DNA of 34,677 bases from Candidatus Desulfatibia profunda (GTDB lineage: Bacteria > Desulfobacterota > Desulfobacteria > Desulfobacterales > UBA11574): assembly GCA_014382665.1 (NCBI GenBank), contig JACNJH010000083.1, positions 1 through 34,677 of the forward strand, read 5' to 3'. Shown piece by piece: positions 23,169-32,497 of the stretch; position 1 is the stretch's first letter, and each line of letters starts with the position of its first letter. The position numbers and the translations under genes are program-made. The notes beneath the pieces were generated by a model, which was not told the origin of the DNA, made no database searches, and saw only the letters and a list, made by a program, of their open reading frames with translations.

Positions 23169-23702
23169 TAATTTCAGTCGTTTTTTATAAGTTTCGAGCG
23201 CCTGGGGTAGCAAGCGGCGGATGAGGACCTCCTTTTCGTTGCCGGTGAGTTTGGTATAAGCAAGGTAGTCAGGGTGGGATTCGTCAAGCTCAGGCGGAGT
23301 TTTTTTGCAAGAAATCTTGATGCTGTCAAAGGATAGGACCATTTCAAGGAGGCTGTATCGCATGCAAGGGAAATTGCCGATCCATCCCAGTCTATGCATC
23401 ATTTCAAAGCGAGCCTGGTCAGCCAAAAAGAGATGGATATCCATGACTTTTATCTGTTTACTTTTTTCAAGATAATAAAACTTGATGGCAGTTCCAAAAT
23501 CGAGGATACCCATGATTAATTCATAAAATGCTACAGCACTGTCTTCTGCGGGAAGGGCCAGGATGTAAAGGGTCCGATCCGACAGGTCTGCTAGCTTGGG
23601 GTTCTGGGTGTACACTTCTCCAAAGCGTTTGCGCCAGGGGCCAAATGCCCTTTGTTCCGCCGCTTTGGTGCGATATGTGTTTAGATCAACTATCTTTGCC
23701 AT
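23166..23702 (-). CDS. Conserved-looking protein of unknown function
   Basis: A 178-residue soluble protein beginning MAKIVDLNTYR. There is no signal peptide or membrane segment. The middle is hydrophobic (LYILALPAEDSAVAFYELIMG and further helices) and the end is basic. I do not recognise the family. Its codon use and GC content look like those of neighbouring housekeeping genes, and a terminator-like structure follows it, so it is probably real. It is transcribed convergently to yajD and is separated from aroQ by a 300-base gap with a large hairpin. Confidence 0.72.
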   Translation of the reverse strand: MAKIVDLNTYRTKAAEQRAFGPWRKRFGEVYTQNPKLADLSDRTLYILALPAEDSAVAFYELIMGILDFGTAIKFYYLEKSKQIKVMDIHLFLADQARFEMMHRLGWIGNFPCMRYSLLEMVLSFDSIKISCKKTPPELDESHPDYLAYTKLTGNEKEVLIRRLLPQALETYKKRLKL

Positions 23703-24009
23703 GCTGTTTCAATTAACGGATAACAAGTAACGCCTAATCCGGATTTTTCACAAGCTTGAGACGTTCATTTGCAAGGCATCAAAGGCGCAGCCGTAGTAGT
23801 CTACTGCAAGCCTTTGATAACAAAGCAAATGGACGCCTCAAGCTTGCCCGAAGGGTGAAAATTATTAAGAAATAGTAAATCAATCTTGAGGGACAAAGTG
23901 TAACCTTATCGTTTTAGATAAAATTATAGATAATAACTTGTTTTTTAATAATATAGAACCTTCTCAAAAATTTTCATGAAATATCTGGGCTAAGCAAGTT
24001 TTGGCTCGG
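23703..24009. other. Intergenic region with a long hairpin element
   Basis: 307 bases between the unknown gene and aroQ, both on the minus strand. The left half is occupied by the hairpin element at 23744-23862. The right half is AT-rich and shows no gene. Confidence 0.5.
23744..23862. repeat. Long REP/MITE-like hairpin element
   Basis: A nearly complete palindrome of about 120 bases. Outer TTTTCAC/GTGAAAA flank arms CAAGCTTGAGACGTTCATTT.. (23751-23772) and ..AAATGGACGCCTCAAGCTTG (23825-23846), with two mismatches in 22. Inner arms ATCAAAGGC (23778-23786) and GCCTTTGAT (23810-23818) are perfect. It contains no gene. A half copy at 436-479 shows it is a repeated family. Confidence 0.8.
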
Positions 24010-24465
24010 TTAGGGTTTAATCATTGCACCCAGAGCCTCCAGGGCCATTGTGTATCCCTGGGCGCCAAACCCGGTGATTTGAGCGGTGACCACGTCGGAT
24101 ATCATCGATTTGTGGCGAAACGGTTCTCTTTTGTAGATATTGGACAGATGCACTTCAATCACTGGAATATCCAGCAAAAGAAGTGCATCACGGATAGCGA
24201 TGCTGGTATGCGTATAGGCTGCGGGATTAATGATAAGTCCGTTTTGTTGCTGGGCGGCTTTCTGAATTTTTTCAACGATGGCGCCTTCGTGGTTTGATTG
24301 AAAAAATTCCACTTCGAGTTCCAGCTTTTCGCCGAGTTCTTTAAGGTAAGAATTGATGGCTTCAAGTGTGGTTGCACCGTAAATTTCCGGCTCTCTTTTT
24401 CCCAGCATGTTAAGGTTGGGTCCATGGATGACAAGGACTTTGGGAGTGCCCTTATTCTGTACCAT
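24010..24465 (-). CDS. aroQ: 3-dehydroquinate dehydratase, type II
   Basis: A 151-residue enzyme of the shikimate pathway that converts 3-dehydroquinate to 3-dehydroshikimate. Family motifs are clear: HGPNLNMLGKREPEIYG (14-30, with the catalytic tyrosine Y29), FFQSNHEG, NPAAYTHTS and EVHLSNIYKREPFR. The size is normal for the dodecameric type II enzyme. It is the last gene of the minus-strand housekeeping run and starts 33 bases after rpe. Confidence 0.96.
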   Translation of the reverse strand: MVQNKGTPKVLVIHGPNLNMLGKREPEIYGATTLEAINSYLKELGEKLELEVEFFQSNHEGAIVEKIQKAAQQQNGLIINPAAYTHTSIAIRDALLLLDIPVIEVHLSNIYKREPFRHKSMISDVVTAQITGFGAQGYTMALEALGAMIKP

Positions 24466-24498
24466 AGTGATTGTCTCCTAGCGTGTATCACATTTTAG

Positions 24499-25155
24499 TT
24501 ATGTTCCGATAAGTTTTCGAAATCTGGTGATGGTCTCTTTGTAGTCGGAACTTCCGAAGATAGCCGACCCGGCCACAAAGACGTCAACGCCGGCATCCGA
24601 AATATTTTTTATCGTTTTTTCATTGACTCCGCCGTCGATCTCGATCAGGGTGGAGAGCCCATTTTCCCGAGTCATCCCACGGAGGTCCTTGACCTTGTCC
24701 AAACTGCTCGGAATAAATTTTTGACCGCCGAATCCCGGATTAACGCTCATTATCATTACAAAGTCAACATCCTTGAGAACCCACTCAATCGTCGCTAAAG
24801 GGGTGGAAGGATTCAATACCACACCTGCACGCAGGCCGATTTCCTTTATCATCTGTATGGTTCTGTTCAGGTGCACACAGGCCTCAACCTGCACGGAAAT
24901 CAGATCGGCGCCTGCATCGGCAAAATCCTTAATATAACGTTCGGGACTTTCAATCATCAGGTGGACGTCAAGGGGCAGTGAGGTCACCTTTCGAGCGGCT
25001 TCTACGATCAAGGGGCCAATAGTAATATTGGGCACAAAATGCCCGTCCATCACGTCCACATGGATCCAGTCGGCGCCTGCATCTTCGACAGCTCTGATCT
25101 CATCTCCAAGTCTTGAAAAATCTGCAGACAGTATCGATGGTGCAATCAGTTTCAT
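24499..25155 (-). CDS. rpe: Ribulose-phosphate 3-epimerase
   Basis: A 218-residue TIM-barrel enzyme that interconverts ribulose-5-phosphate and xylulose-5-phosphate. It starts MKLIAPSILSADFSRLGDEI, and has HVDVMDGHFVPNI with metal-binding His and Asp, HLMIESPERY, MSVNPGFGGQKF and EIDGGVN, all diagnostic. Full length. It lies between the PASTA protein gene and aroQ on the minus strand, probably one transcription unit. Confidence 0.96.
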   Translation of the reverse strand: MKLIAPSILSADFSRLGDEIRAVEDAGADWIHVDVMDGHFVPNITIGPLIVEAARKVTSLPLDVHLMIESPERYIKDFADAGADLISVQVEACVHLNRTIQMIKEIGLRAGVVLNPSTPLATIEWVLKDVDFVMIMSVNPGFGGQKFIPSSLDKVKDLRGMTRENGLSTLIEIDGGVNEKTIKNISDAGVDVFVAGSAIFGSSDYKETITRFRKLIGT

Positions 25156-25280
25156 GGTCGTTTATTCCTTTTTTAATTTTAAATCGATAACCTTCAATAT
25201 TCGGCAGCCGGTACGGTGGGAATATCGACTTTGGGTTTCTGATTTAAAAACTCGTTCCCCGCAACTCGCAACCCGTTGCA

Positions 25281-26252
25281 TTACCATGCGTTGAAAACTT
25301 CAGTCTTGATCAGCTTGTCATTTTCGTAAAGCAAAACGGATGCATTTATATTCTTTGGTACCAGCACCCAGACTTCTTCTCCCGGCTTGATGACATCATC
25401 GAAGATATCATTTGATACGCCGAAGCTGTTTAACCGAACCCGGATATGCCTTTTTAGGAATCCATTTTTCAGCCGGTGTCTGAACAGGCTGACGCCGTAT
25501 GTACCGGATATATACGGTTCATCTTTCTGCTCAGATTTTCTGTTTATTACGAGGTTGACAACATTTCCTTCAAAAACGCGATGGCCGGATAGAGGTTCCT
25601 GTCGGACAACGGTATTTTGGGGTTTGTCTTCATGAAAAATTGATTTTATATCTCCAAGCACCAGATTACTTCTTTCAATCAGAGGGATTGCTTCATCTAA
25701 TGAAAGCCCGATCAGATCAGGCATCATATATGCTTGCGGCCGGATCCCCATGCTTACAAGAAGATTGACACACCCGCCACGGGCGATCAGAGTTCCGGGG
25801 GATGGAACCTGGGCCATAATGTCATCTTTTTCAATGCTCTGGTTGTAAGTACTTGATGTTTCTCCCTGGCACAAACCGTTTTCTTCCAGGATGATACGCG
25901 ACTGCTGAACAGAAAGTCCTTTAAGATTGGGCACCAATATGGTTTTGGCACCTTTTGAAAGTATAATTCTGACATCACGACCTTTTTTGATTTCCGTACC
26001 CGGCTCCGGTTCCTGAAAGATGACGTGATTTTTGGGAACGTCGGTGCTGTACTCGGACCCCTTAACTTTTGTATTTAGCCCCAGATCTGTTAAAAACTCA
26101 AGAACATAAACCACATTTTTTCCTACAAGATCCGGGACAATCACGGTATCTTCACTTTTTATGATCAGCGTGAGCGCAACGTAAGCACTGAGTCCCGCCA
26201 CCAGCACGAATGCAATAAATACAGCCGCTATTTTAACAATGCGAGTAATCAT
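25281..26252 (-). CDS. Membrane-anchored PASTA-domain protein
   Basis: A 323-residue protein with an N-terminal membrane segment (about residues 5-33) and three PASTA repeats, recognisable from VPDLVGKNV, VPNLKGLSV and MPDLIGLSL, each followed by a hydrophobic strand and a P-G turn. PASTA modules bind peptidoglycan or lipid II and usually occur in Ser/Thr kinases and penicillin-binding proteins, but no kinase or transpeptidase domain is present here. The last 90 residues are unlike PASTA. ATG 26252 is preferred over the upstream GTG 26270 because it overlaps the rsmB stop as ATGA, a coupling arrangement. Confidence 0.88.
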   Translation of the reverse strand: MITRIVKIAAVFIAFVLVAGLSAYVALTLIIKSEDTVIVPDLVGKNVVYVLEFLTDLGLNTKVKGSEYSTDVPKNHVIFQEPEPGTEIKKGRDVRIILSKGAKTILVPNLKGLSVQQSRIILEENGLCQGETSSTYNQSIEKDDIMAQVPSPGTLIARGGCVNLLVSMGIRPQAYMMPDLIGLSLDEAIPLIERSNLVLGDIKSIFHEDKPQNTVVRQEPLSGHRVFEGNVVNLVINRKSEQKDEPYISGTYGVSLFRHRLKNGFLKRHIRVRLNSFGVSNDIFDDVIKPGEEVWVLVPKNINASVLLYENDKLIKTEVFNAW

Positions 26253-27607
26253 TTTATGCGCTTCAAACACGCCGTAAAAAAACCGTCCATGTTGTTTAGA
26301 TGTGGAAATGTTATTAGATATCCGCTTGTATCGACCAGCAAACGGGTCTCAAGCGGCAGTCCTGTCGGGTAGTTTTCTATAACAAATTTTTTATGTTTAT
26401 TCAAAAATGCTTTTATTACGGCATCATTTTCCTCGGGTTCCGTGCTGCAAACAGCATAAACCAAAACACCGGAAGGTTTGACAAGGTTCGCCATGTTGTC
26501 AAGAAAGCGTATCTGCCTCTCATGATATTGCGCCAGATTTGGTTCTGATAATTTCCATTTCGCATCCGGATTCCTGCGCAAAACTCCCAAACCTGAACAG
26601 GGCGCATCTAAAAGTATGCGGTCATATGTTCCCAAGCGTTTTGGGTTCAAAGGTTCATTTAGGTCGTGAATATGGGGTGCTACAATCGAGATTCCAAGCC
26701 GACTCATCTCGGATGCCAGTCGGAGAAGTTTTTGCTCATCGTTGTCCAGGGCTGTCAGTCTGCCGCGGTTTTTCATCATTTGGGCGATGTGGCCGGTTTT
26801 TCCGCCAAGGCCGGCACAGGCATCCAAAACCGTTTCCCCGGGCTGCGGGTTTAATAAAAGGGTCACAAGTTGTGCGGCTTCATCCTGAACCTGAAAAAAT
26901 CCATTTTTAAAGGACTCCATTTCCGGAACAGGCGATACGGGGTTGAAAAAAGAGACGCCGTCCGGTGCATAGTGTGTCGGCACAATTTTTTCGACAATGC
27001 CCTGCAAAGATCCCATTAATGCGGCCCGGGTCGTTTTCAGTGTGTTGGTACGCACTGTAATCGGAGGAATGGTATTGACGGCATCACACAGACGTTCGGT
27101 TTCTACAAGGCCGAAGCGATCCAGCCATCTTTTCAGCAGCCATGTCGAAAATGACTTTTCGACCGCCAATGCAGACACAGGATCTTTCTCCATGTCAGGA
27201 TAGGGGACATGGTGGTAGTTCCCGGCGGCATTGCGCAACAGCCCGTTTACATATCGTACGACCCATGGTGCCGCAACAGATTTGGCCATTTCCACCGAAG
27301 TGTTCACCGCCGCCGAAACCGGTATGCGATTAAGGTGCATGATCTGAAAAAGCCCCAACCGCAGGATGTTCAAAACCATTGGGTCGATTCGGTCGAGGGG
27401 GGTTTTTGAAAAATGCCCGATGATCCAGTCGAGCCGTCCCCGCCATCTCAGAACACCGTAAACTAGAGCATTAAGCAACGTCCGATCCTTGCGGGTAAGC
27501 CGGGTCGCTTTGCCGAGAACATCATCTAACACCTTGTCCAGAGTTTGGTGTTTTTTATCCAGAGTATTCAGAATCAATAGGGCCGTATTTCGAGCAGCAT
27601 CCGCCAT
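26249..27607 (-). CDS. rsmB: 16S rRNA (cytosine-967-C5)-methyltransferase RsmB
   Basis: A 452-residue SAM-dependent rRNA methyltransferase with the NusB-like N-terminal RNA-binding domain (about 1-135) and a C-terminal NSUN-type catalytic domain. Motif I is LDACAGLGGK (261-270). The two cysteines of the mechanism are C337 in DAPCSG and C387 in VCSTEPEEN. The length fits the Sun/RsmB family. It lies between fmt and the PASTA gene and overlaps the latter by four bases (ATGA). The def-fmt-rsmB order is common in bacteria. Confidence 0.95.
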   Translation of the reverse strand: MADAARNTALLILNTLDKKHQTLDKVLDDVLGKATRLTRKDRTLLNALVYGVLRWRGRLDWIIGHFSKTPLDRIDPMVLNILRLGLFQIMHLNRIPVSAAVNTSVEMAKSVAAPWVVRYVNGLLRNAAGNYHHVPYPDMEKDPVSALAVEKSFSTWLLKRWLDRFGLVETERLCDAVNTIPPITVRTNTLKTTRAALMGSLQGIVEKIVPTHYAPDGVSFFNPVSPVPEMESFKNGFFQVQDEAAQLVTLLLNPQPGETVLDACAGLGGKTGHIAQMMKNRGRLTALDNDEQKLLRLASEMSRLGISIVAPHIHDLNEPLNPKRLGTYDRILLDAPCSGLGVLRRNPDAKWKLSEPNLAQYHERQIRFLDNMANLVKPSGVLVYAVCSTEPEENDAVIKAFLNKHKKFVIENYPTGLPLETRLLVDTSGYLITFPHLNNMDGFFTACLKRIK

Positions 27608-27702
27608 AAATATATATCTCTGAAAACCTGGTTTTCCGGGCTAGGTTGAAAACTAAGTTTCAGCCGTAAATTGGACAAAGTAAATCCGAACTTGTGCAAG
27701 AT

Positions 27703-28644
27703 TCAGGTTAAGATATCCCCCGGCAGTATCTGATAGCCCCGCAAAAAGTCTTTAATCAAAAGACGTTTTCCGGATGCTCCCTGAATTTCAAGAATTGACA
27801 GGGCGCCTTTAGCGGTTGCTACGCGCAGTTCATCGGCAAAGCCCTTGATGACGGTACCTGGAGGATCATCGACTTTCATTGGGACGGGTCTGACTTTAAA
27901 GATTTTGAGGTGTTTGTCCTTATGGAAGGTAAATGCTCCGGGCCAGGGGGTCATTCCGCGTATGAACGAATCAAGGGTTTCGGCCGGCTGTTTCCAATCT
28001 ATACGACCGTCTTTTTTTTTAAAAAGGGGCGCGTAGGTTGCCCGGGCATGGTCCTGAGATACAGGGTGCAGCCCTTCTTGTTCAATGGTTTTCAGGGTCC
28101 GGATCAGAAGATCGGCCCCCATGAAGGCCAGGCGGTTGTGAAGACTGCCGGCTGTGTCATCAGGAGTGATTTCAATTTTTGAAGATAAAAGAATATCACC
28201 GGTGTCCATGCCCTCATCCATCAGCATGGTGGTGACACCCGTTTCTTTTTCTCTGTTGATGATGGCCCAATGAATGGGGGCCGATCCCCGGTATTTCGGC
28301 AGGAGCGAAGCATGTACGTTTATGGTTGCCAGCTTTGGCACTGCCAGAATATTTTGCGGAAGTATATGACCAAAGGCCACGACAACAATGATGTCCGGAT
28401 TTTGTGCCACCAGTAGATCTTCGATTGCACGGGTTCTGATCGATTCGGGCTGAACAACAGCATAGCCCAATTGCAAGGCAGCGGTTTTGACGGGCGGCGG
28501 GGCAATCTTTCGTCCGCGTCCTTTGGGTCGATCGGGCTGGGTTATTACCAGAGCGACATCGTTTTTGTTTTTGTGGAGGGCTTTCAAGGCAGGTACGGCA
28601 AAGTCCGGCGTACCCATGAAAATGATTTTTAAGCCGCTTTTCAT
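27703..28644 (-). CDS. fmt: Methionyl-tRNA formyltransferase
   Basis: A 313-residue enzyme that formylates initiator Met-tRNA with 10-formyltetrahydrofolate. The N-terminal domain begins [14 protein letters not shown] and holds the catalytic block [20 protein letters not shown] (Asn, His) and [11 protein letters not shown] with its Asp. The C-terminal OB-like domain has [12 protein letters not shown]. Full length. The start overlaps the def stop by four bases, so the two are translationally coupled. Confidence 0.96.
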   Translation of the reverse strand: MKSGLKIIFMGTPDFAVPALKALHKNKNDVALVITQPDRPKGRGRKIAPPPVKTAALQLGYAVVQPESIRTRAIEDLLVAQNPDIIVVVAFGHILPQNILAVPKLATINVHASLLPKYRGSAPIHWAIINREKETGVTTMLMDEGMDTGDILLSSKIEITPDDTAGSLHNRLAFMGADLLIRTLKTIEQEGLHPVSQDHARATYAPLFKKKDGRIDWKQPAETLDSFIRGMTPWPGAFTFHKDKHLKIFKVRPVPMKVDDPPGTVIKGFADELRVATAKGALSILEIQGASGKRLLIKDFLRGYQILPGDILT

Positions 28645-29150
28645 TTTTTTCTTAAACTTTTTTTAATGCGTCTTTTGTATATCTCCCGTTTTAGCGAACT
28701 GATGCGATCAATAAACAATGTCCCGTTTAAATGATCGATTTCATGCTGGAGCACGATCGCCAACAGGCCTTCAGCCTCGATTCTCAAGGGTTGGCCTTCC
28801 CGGTCAACACATTCAACCAGAATCCGAGCGGCCCGTTTGACATCGGTTCGATAATCCGGAACGCTGAGGCAGCCTTCATTTTCTGAAATCATCGTTCCTT
28901 CACTGGCAATGATTCTCGGATTAATCAAAACCTCCAGCGATCGTTCTTCATCTCTTGGAGCAATATCATAGACCAAAAGGCTTTTATCGTGTCCGACCTG
29001 TATCGCCGCAAGTCCAACACCGGGTTCAGCATACATGGTAGCGGCCATGTCTTCAATCAAATCCTGGATCTTGCCGTCTATATTTTCAATCGGCTTTGTG
29101 GGCTGGCCAAGGAATATATCCGGATATGTTTTGATTTGAAGTAGTGCCAT
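28641..29150 (-). CDS. def: Peptide deformylase
   Basis: A 169-residue metalloenzyme that removes the N-formyl group from new proteins. All three motifs are intact: GVGLAAIQ (45-52), EGCLS (92-96, metal ligand C94) and HEIDH (136-140, two metal-binding His and the catalytic Glu). It is followed directly by fmt. Upstream is a 162-base gap to the membrane protein gene, which probably contains the promoter of the def-fmt-rsmB run. Confidence 0.96.
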   Translation of the reverse strand: MALLQIKTYPDIFLGQPTKPIENIDGKIQDLIEDMAATMYAEPGVGLAAIQVGHDKSLLVYDIAPRDEERSLEVLINPRIIASEGTMISENEGCLSVPDYRTDVKRAARILVECVDREGQPLRIEAEGLLAIVLQHEIDHLNGTLFIDRISSLKREIYKRRIKKSLRKK

Positions 29151-29312
29151 ATGAAAAAACCTTCATGGTGTTGATTGCGTTTCGGGCTTCACTGTTATAG
29201 TAATGCCGTTTTGAGATTTGGCAAACCGGTGAACCGGAAAACCAAGTATAGGCACTTGATATACCGTAATATTATCCCCTTTAAGGTACAAATCAACGCC
29301 AGGTTTTCTGGG

Positions 29313-30386
29313 TCAGGATTCTTTATTTCCATGAGAGACCTGCAAGATATTAACACTGGTTACCATGGCTGAAACAAGGCCTATAATAATAACGGGGAAA
29401 ATTTGAACAGCATGATTGGCCAGCGTAAAGCCGGCGGCAGCTTTTGTGGAAACCCCGAAAAGGGTAAGAGCAAAAACACCGCCGGCCTCCCAGATCCCCC
29501 AGAAACCCGGCACCGATGGAAGGGCTATAAAAAAACAGATAATGATCATGACCGCGGAAATTTCGGAAAACGACAGCTCGATGCCCGGACAGCCCAAAGA
29601 AAAGATGTAATATGAGAATGCCGAAAGTCCCCATATAACCATCGAAATCCCGGTACAAAGATATATTTTGGCCGGATGTTTAACAAGCGCAAAACCGGAG
29701 GCGAAGTTTTCAACAAAGTGAATCAGCGGAATGCAGTATCTTTGCTGAATTTTTTTTTTAAAATCAGATCCGCTGAAAAAAAATATCGACGGCAACCCCA
29801 TGATCGCATTGTTGATCACTTTTCTGGTTTTATCGAAGCAGACCATGACGATGCCGGCAATCAGGATTAAAAGCAGTTGCAATAGGCTCCTGCCGGCGAT
29901 GACAAGGGTTTCCCGATTTAAATGATACCCTCCGAAGGCAATATCAAGGTTGGGGTCAATTTGAACCGTGGCAAGCAATACAGCGAAAAGGGCTATCAGG
30001 ATGCCGATGTCAAATACCCGTTCCGCTGCTACGGTTGCAAGCCCGGTGGAAAACGGGACGTTTTCCTTTTTTAGCAGCACCGCCGGCCTGGCCAGTTCAC
30101 CGACCCTGCCCGGGAGTACGCAGTTTATCATAAAACCGACCATCAGAGGATGAAACGCCTGCCAGAAACCAACTTTATGGGCCGACTCCAGGATAATCTG
30201 CCAGCGGTAAGCTCTCAATGCGAAAATGACAAATGTCAGCAAGACAGAAGGTACGATCCAAAGGTAGTTGATAGAGGCCAGGTAAATTAAAAGTTCGGGA
30301 AAGGGCACGTTTCTAAATGCCAGATAAAGTGCAACGGCAGATAGCGTTATCCCCAGTATCAGGGAAATGGTTGCTTTTTTTTTCAT
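29313..30386 (-). CDS. UPF0104 / lysylphosphatidylglycerol synthase-like integral membrane protein
   Basis: A 357-residue protein with about eight predicted membrane segments. The motif LPGRVGELARPAVLLKK with the following TGLATVAAERVFD is the signature of the flippase-like/UPF0104 family related to the membrane domain of MprF. Such proteins are linked to lipid transport or glycolipid synthesis, but no biochemical role can be assigned from the sequence. It starts 20 bases after the ribF stop and is probably co-transcribed with it. Confidence 0.85.
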   Translation of the reverse strand: MKKKATISLILGITLSAVALYLAFRNVPFPELLIYLASINYLWIVPSVLLTFVIFALRAYRWQIILESAHKVGFWQAFHPLMVGFMINCVLPGRVGELARPAVLLKKENVPFSTGLATVAAERVFDIGILIALFAVLLATVQIDPNLDIAFGGYHLNRETLVIAGRSLLQLLLILIAGIVMVCFDKTRKVINNAIMGLPSIFFFSGSDFKKKIQQRYCIPLIHFVENFASGFALVKHPAKIYLCTGISMVIWGLSAFSYYIFSLGCPGIELSFSEISAVMIIICFFIALPSVPGFWGIWEAGGVFALTLFGVSTKAAAGFTLANHAVQIFPVIIIGLVSAMVTSVNILQVSHGNKES

Positions 30387-30406
30387 CAGAAATTCGGGTT
30401 AGAGGG

Positions 30407-31342
30407 TTATGAGGACAAGATTTCGCGCGCTTTTTCGGTATCTTTCTTAATTTGTTGCGCCAGTTCGGAAATGCCTGGAAACTTTATTTCATCTCTGATG
30501 CGCTCGATAAAGTTCACACGGATCTTCTGCCCGTAAATATTTTGATTAAAGTTCAAAATATGGACCTCTACTGTAAATTGACCGTTGCCGAAAGTGGGGC
30601 TGTATCCGATGTTGGCCACGCCGTTGTAAATGTTATTCAGGCACTCCACAGTGACGGCATAGACGCCGGTTTTGGGGCATAATTCGTCCTGAAGAATGAT
30701 ATTTGCTGTCGGAAAACCAAGAAGCTTCCCGCCCCTGTCACGTCCGGTCGTAACCGTTCCTCTGACCTGGTAATTTCGGCCCAGCATTTTTTGGGCTTCA
30801 CCGACCTTGCCGTCCATGACAAGTTCACGCGTTCGGGTGCTGCTGATCCTGGCCGGCCGGCTGTTTGACGTCTGTATCCAGTCGGCCACAATCACTTCAA
30901 AATCAAAATCTTTTGCAAAACTCTTTAAAAGTTCCAGATTTCCTTCACGATTTTTACCAAAGGTATAATCTTTCCCCACAACAATGGCTTTCATTCCGAT
31001 CCGTTTTACCAGAATATCTCCTACAAATTCCTTGGCCGATATAGCGGCAAATTTCAGGGTAAAGGGGACGCAGATAATGACATCGATTCCTGACCTTTCG
31101 ATCAGTTCGATTTTCTGTTCATAGAGGGTGATCAGCGGTGGGTGTCCGTTGGGTTTTAATACCCGCATCGGATGGGGGTCAAAGGTCATGACAATCGATG
31201 TACCCCCGAGGGTGCCGGCCTTTTCTATTACCTGATGAAACAAGGCCTGATGACCGATATGGACACCATCGAAATTTCCGATGGTAATCACAGCGTTTTT
31301 GTAAGGTTTTTCAATGTTCTCAATGCGTTCGACGAGCACCAT
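30407..31342 (-). CDS. ribF: Bifunctional riboflavin kinase / FAD synthetase
   Basis: A 311-residue enzyme making FMN and FAD. The N-terminal adenylyltransferase domain has ITIGNFDGVHIGHQ (21-34) and the family motif SSTRTRE near residue 166. The C-terminal kinase domain has GRDRGGKLLGFPTANI and a VEVHILNFNQNIYGQ block. Full length. It starts about 117 bases from the divergently oriented tRNA-Leu gene, and the promoter at 31372-31400 reads the other way toward the tRNA. Confidence 0.95.
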   Translation of the reverse strand: MVLVERIENIEKPYKNAVITIGNFDGVHIGHQALFHQVIEKAGTLGGTSIVMTFDPHPMRVLKPNGHPPLITLYEQKIELIERSGIDVIICVPFTLKFAAISAKEFVGDILVKRIGMKAIVVGKDYTFGKNREGNLELLKSFAKDFDFEVIVADWIQTSNSRPARISSTRTRELVMDGKVGEAQKMLGRNYQVRGTVTTGRDRGGKLLGFPTANIILQDELCPKTGVYAVTVECLNNIYNGVANIGYSPTFGNGQFTVEVHILNFNQNIYGQKIRVNFIERIRDEIKFPGISELAQQIKKDTEKAREILSS

Positions 31343-31371
31343 TCTATCCTTTTCCAGTCTTTAATAACTGC

Positions 31372-31400
31372 TTGACAGCAATAATAAAAAAATCTATATA
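31372..31400 (+). promoter_or_regulatory. Sigma-70-type promoter for tRNA-Leu(CAG)
   Basis: A consensus -35 box TTGACA (31372-31377) is followed, after exactly 17 bases, by TATATA (31395-31400). Transcription would start near 31407, about 53 bases before the tRNA. Confidence 0.7.
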
Positions 31401-31459
31401 AAGTATCTTGTATTTTAAATCAATAATTCTTTTTCCAGTTATTTTACATATCTCTTATT

Positions 31460-31546
31460 GCCGAAGTGGCGGAATTGGTAGACGCGCTAGGTTCAGGGTC
31501 TAGTAGGGGGTTCCCTGTGGGAGTTCGAGTCTCCCCTTCGGCACCA
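31460..31546 (+). tRNA. tRNA-Leu, anticodon CAG
   Basis: An 87-base class II tRNA with encoded CCA. The acceptor stem GCCGAAG/CTTCGGC is perfect, the D-arm GGCGGAATTGGTAGACGC and T-arm GAGTTCGAGTCTC are standard, and there is a long variable arm. The anticodon stem CTAGG/TCTAG (one G-U) encloses the loop TTCAGGG with anticodon CAG. It reads CUG codons. Confidence 0.95.
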
Positions 31547-31557
31547 CATCCCATTTA

Positions 31558-31592
31558 TAACCTGCATTTAATAGGGCAGGTTTTTTTATTTA
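31558..31592 (+). terminator. Intrinsic terminator after tRNA-Leu
   Basis: AACCTGC and GCAGGTT form a 7-bp stem with a loop of about ten bases, followed directly by a run of seven T residues. Confidence 0.75.
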
Positions 31593-31726
31593 TCGTCGTA
31601 CCCGTATTACTTCTTACGTTAAAAGTCGGTGTAGCCCTGGCCGTGCCTGTTGCCGTTTTAGGCGCCGGCATCATTTTAATTGCACTTTTGGGGAAATTTA
31701 TTAAGTTTTTAATTAAGAAATGGTAA
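31592..31726 (+). CDS. Possible small hydrophobic membrane protein, no clear start
   Basis: The frame that begins inside the tRNA continues past its terminator and ends at 31726 with about 45 strongly hydrophobic residues (VALAVPVAVLGAGIILIALL) and a basic tail KFIKFLIKKW, a pattern typical of tiny membrane proteins. No ATG or TTG with a ribosome-binding site is present in this stretch, and only an internal GTG could start it. It may be the 3' remnant of a gene, or be chance. Low confidence. Confidence 0.25.
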   Translation: MVVPVLLLTLKVGVALAVPVAVLGAGIILIALLGKFIKFLIKKW

Positions 31727-31792
31727 TTATCACTTTCAGAAATTACTTCTCAATAAATGGCGGGTGCACTCTCGGCAGACCGAGGTATGAAG

Positions 31793-32155
31793 ATGGATAA
31801 TGATGTTGATGAGTTGTTTGATCAAGGACTTGATCATTTTAATGCAGATTTGTACAACGATGCTATCGAAGTTTTTTCGGATGTTCTAAAGATGGATCCC
31901 GACCATCCGGATGCCCTGTATTACAGAGCTTTGGCCTGGTTCCATAAAGGTGATTTCGGAAGGGCGATTGCTGATTTTAGCCGGGCGATTGAGAAAAACC
32001 CGCGCGACGCCGATTGCTTTATCGGGCGCGGTGAAGCCTGGCAGAGCAAAGGGAATTTAAAGCGAGCCCTCGCGGATTTCAAAGCGGCCCTCGACATCGA
32101 ACCGGATGATCCGGATTACCGGCAACGTGTTGAGGACTTAACCGACAAATTTTAA
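31793..32155 (+). CDS. TPR-repeat protein
   Basis: A 120-residue protein of three tetratricopeptide repeats. The canonical positions are visible in YNDAIEVFSDVLKMDPDHPDALYYRA, FGRAIADFSRAIEKNPRD and LKRALADFKAALDIEPDDPDY (given here as motif blocks, not a continuous sequence). It is probably a cytoplasmic protein-interaction module. ATG 31793 is preferred because GAGG (31782-31785) then has seven-base spacing. ATG codons at 31757 and 31787 are alternatives. The N-terminus is acidic and has no signal peptide. Confidence 0.82.
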   Translation: MDNDVDELFDQGLDHFNADLYNDAIEVFSDVLKMDPDHPDALYYRALAWFHKGDFGRAIADFSRAIEKNPRDADCFIGRGEAWQSKGNLKRALADFKAALDIEPDDPDYRQRVEDLTDKF

Positions 32156-32497
32156 GTATCCAGTTGACCCGTTAGCCGGTTTGCCAGTTTAATCAAGTGG
32201 ATTTCAGAATTTGCCCGGGCTAGCCGGACAACCGGCAAACCGGCCGACCCAATAGCAATACCAACTAAAATTAAATAGGTTAAACAACGCATCTTTAGCA
32301 AACTCGACAATCGTTCAAATTAGCTTTTACGATCTTTTTCCTTGTAAACATTTCTGATTTAAGTTATCCAAAATTTTGTTCGGCAGGGATCAAACGTTGT
32401 GCGGGGTTATTTTAAAAAATACCTATAATATAGAGCTGAATTAATTGATGTACCGCTTTAATAGTTAACTACAAAAATACTGAAAATACTATATATT
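32156..32497. other. Intergenic region with inverted repeat
   Basis: 342 bases without a gene. A perfect 11-bp inverted repeat, GCCGGTTTGCC (32175-32185) and GGCAAACCGGC (32234-32244), could end the TPR transcript, though no T-run follows. The remainder is AT-rich up to the tRNA fragment. Confidence 0.45.
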
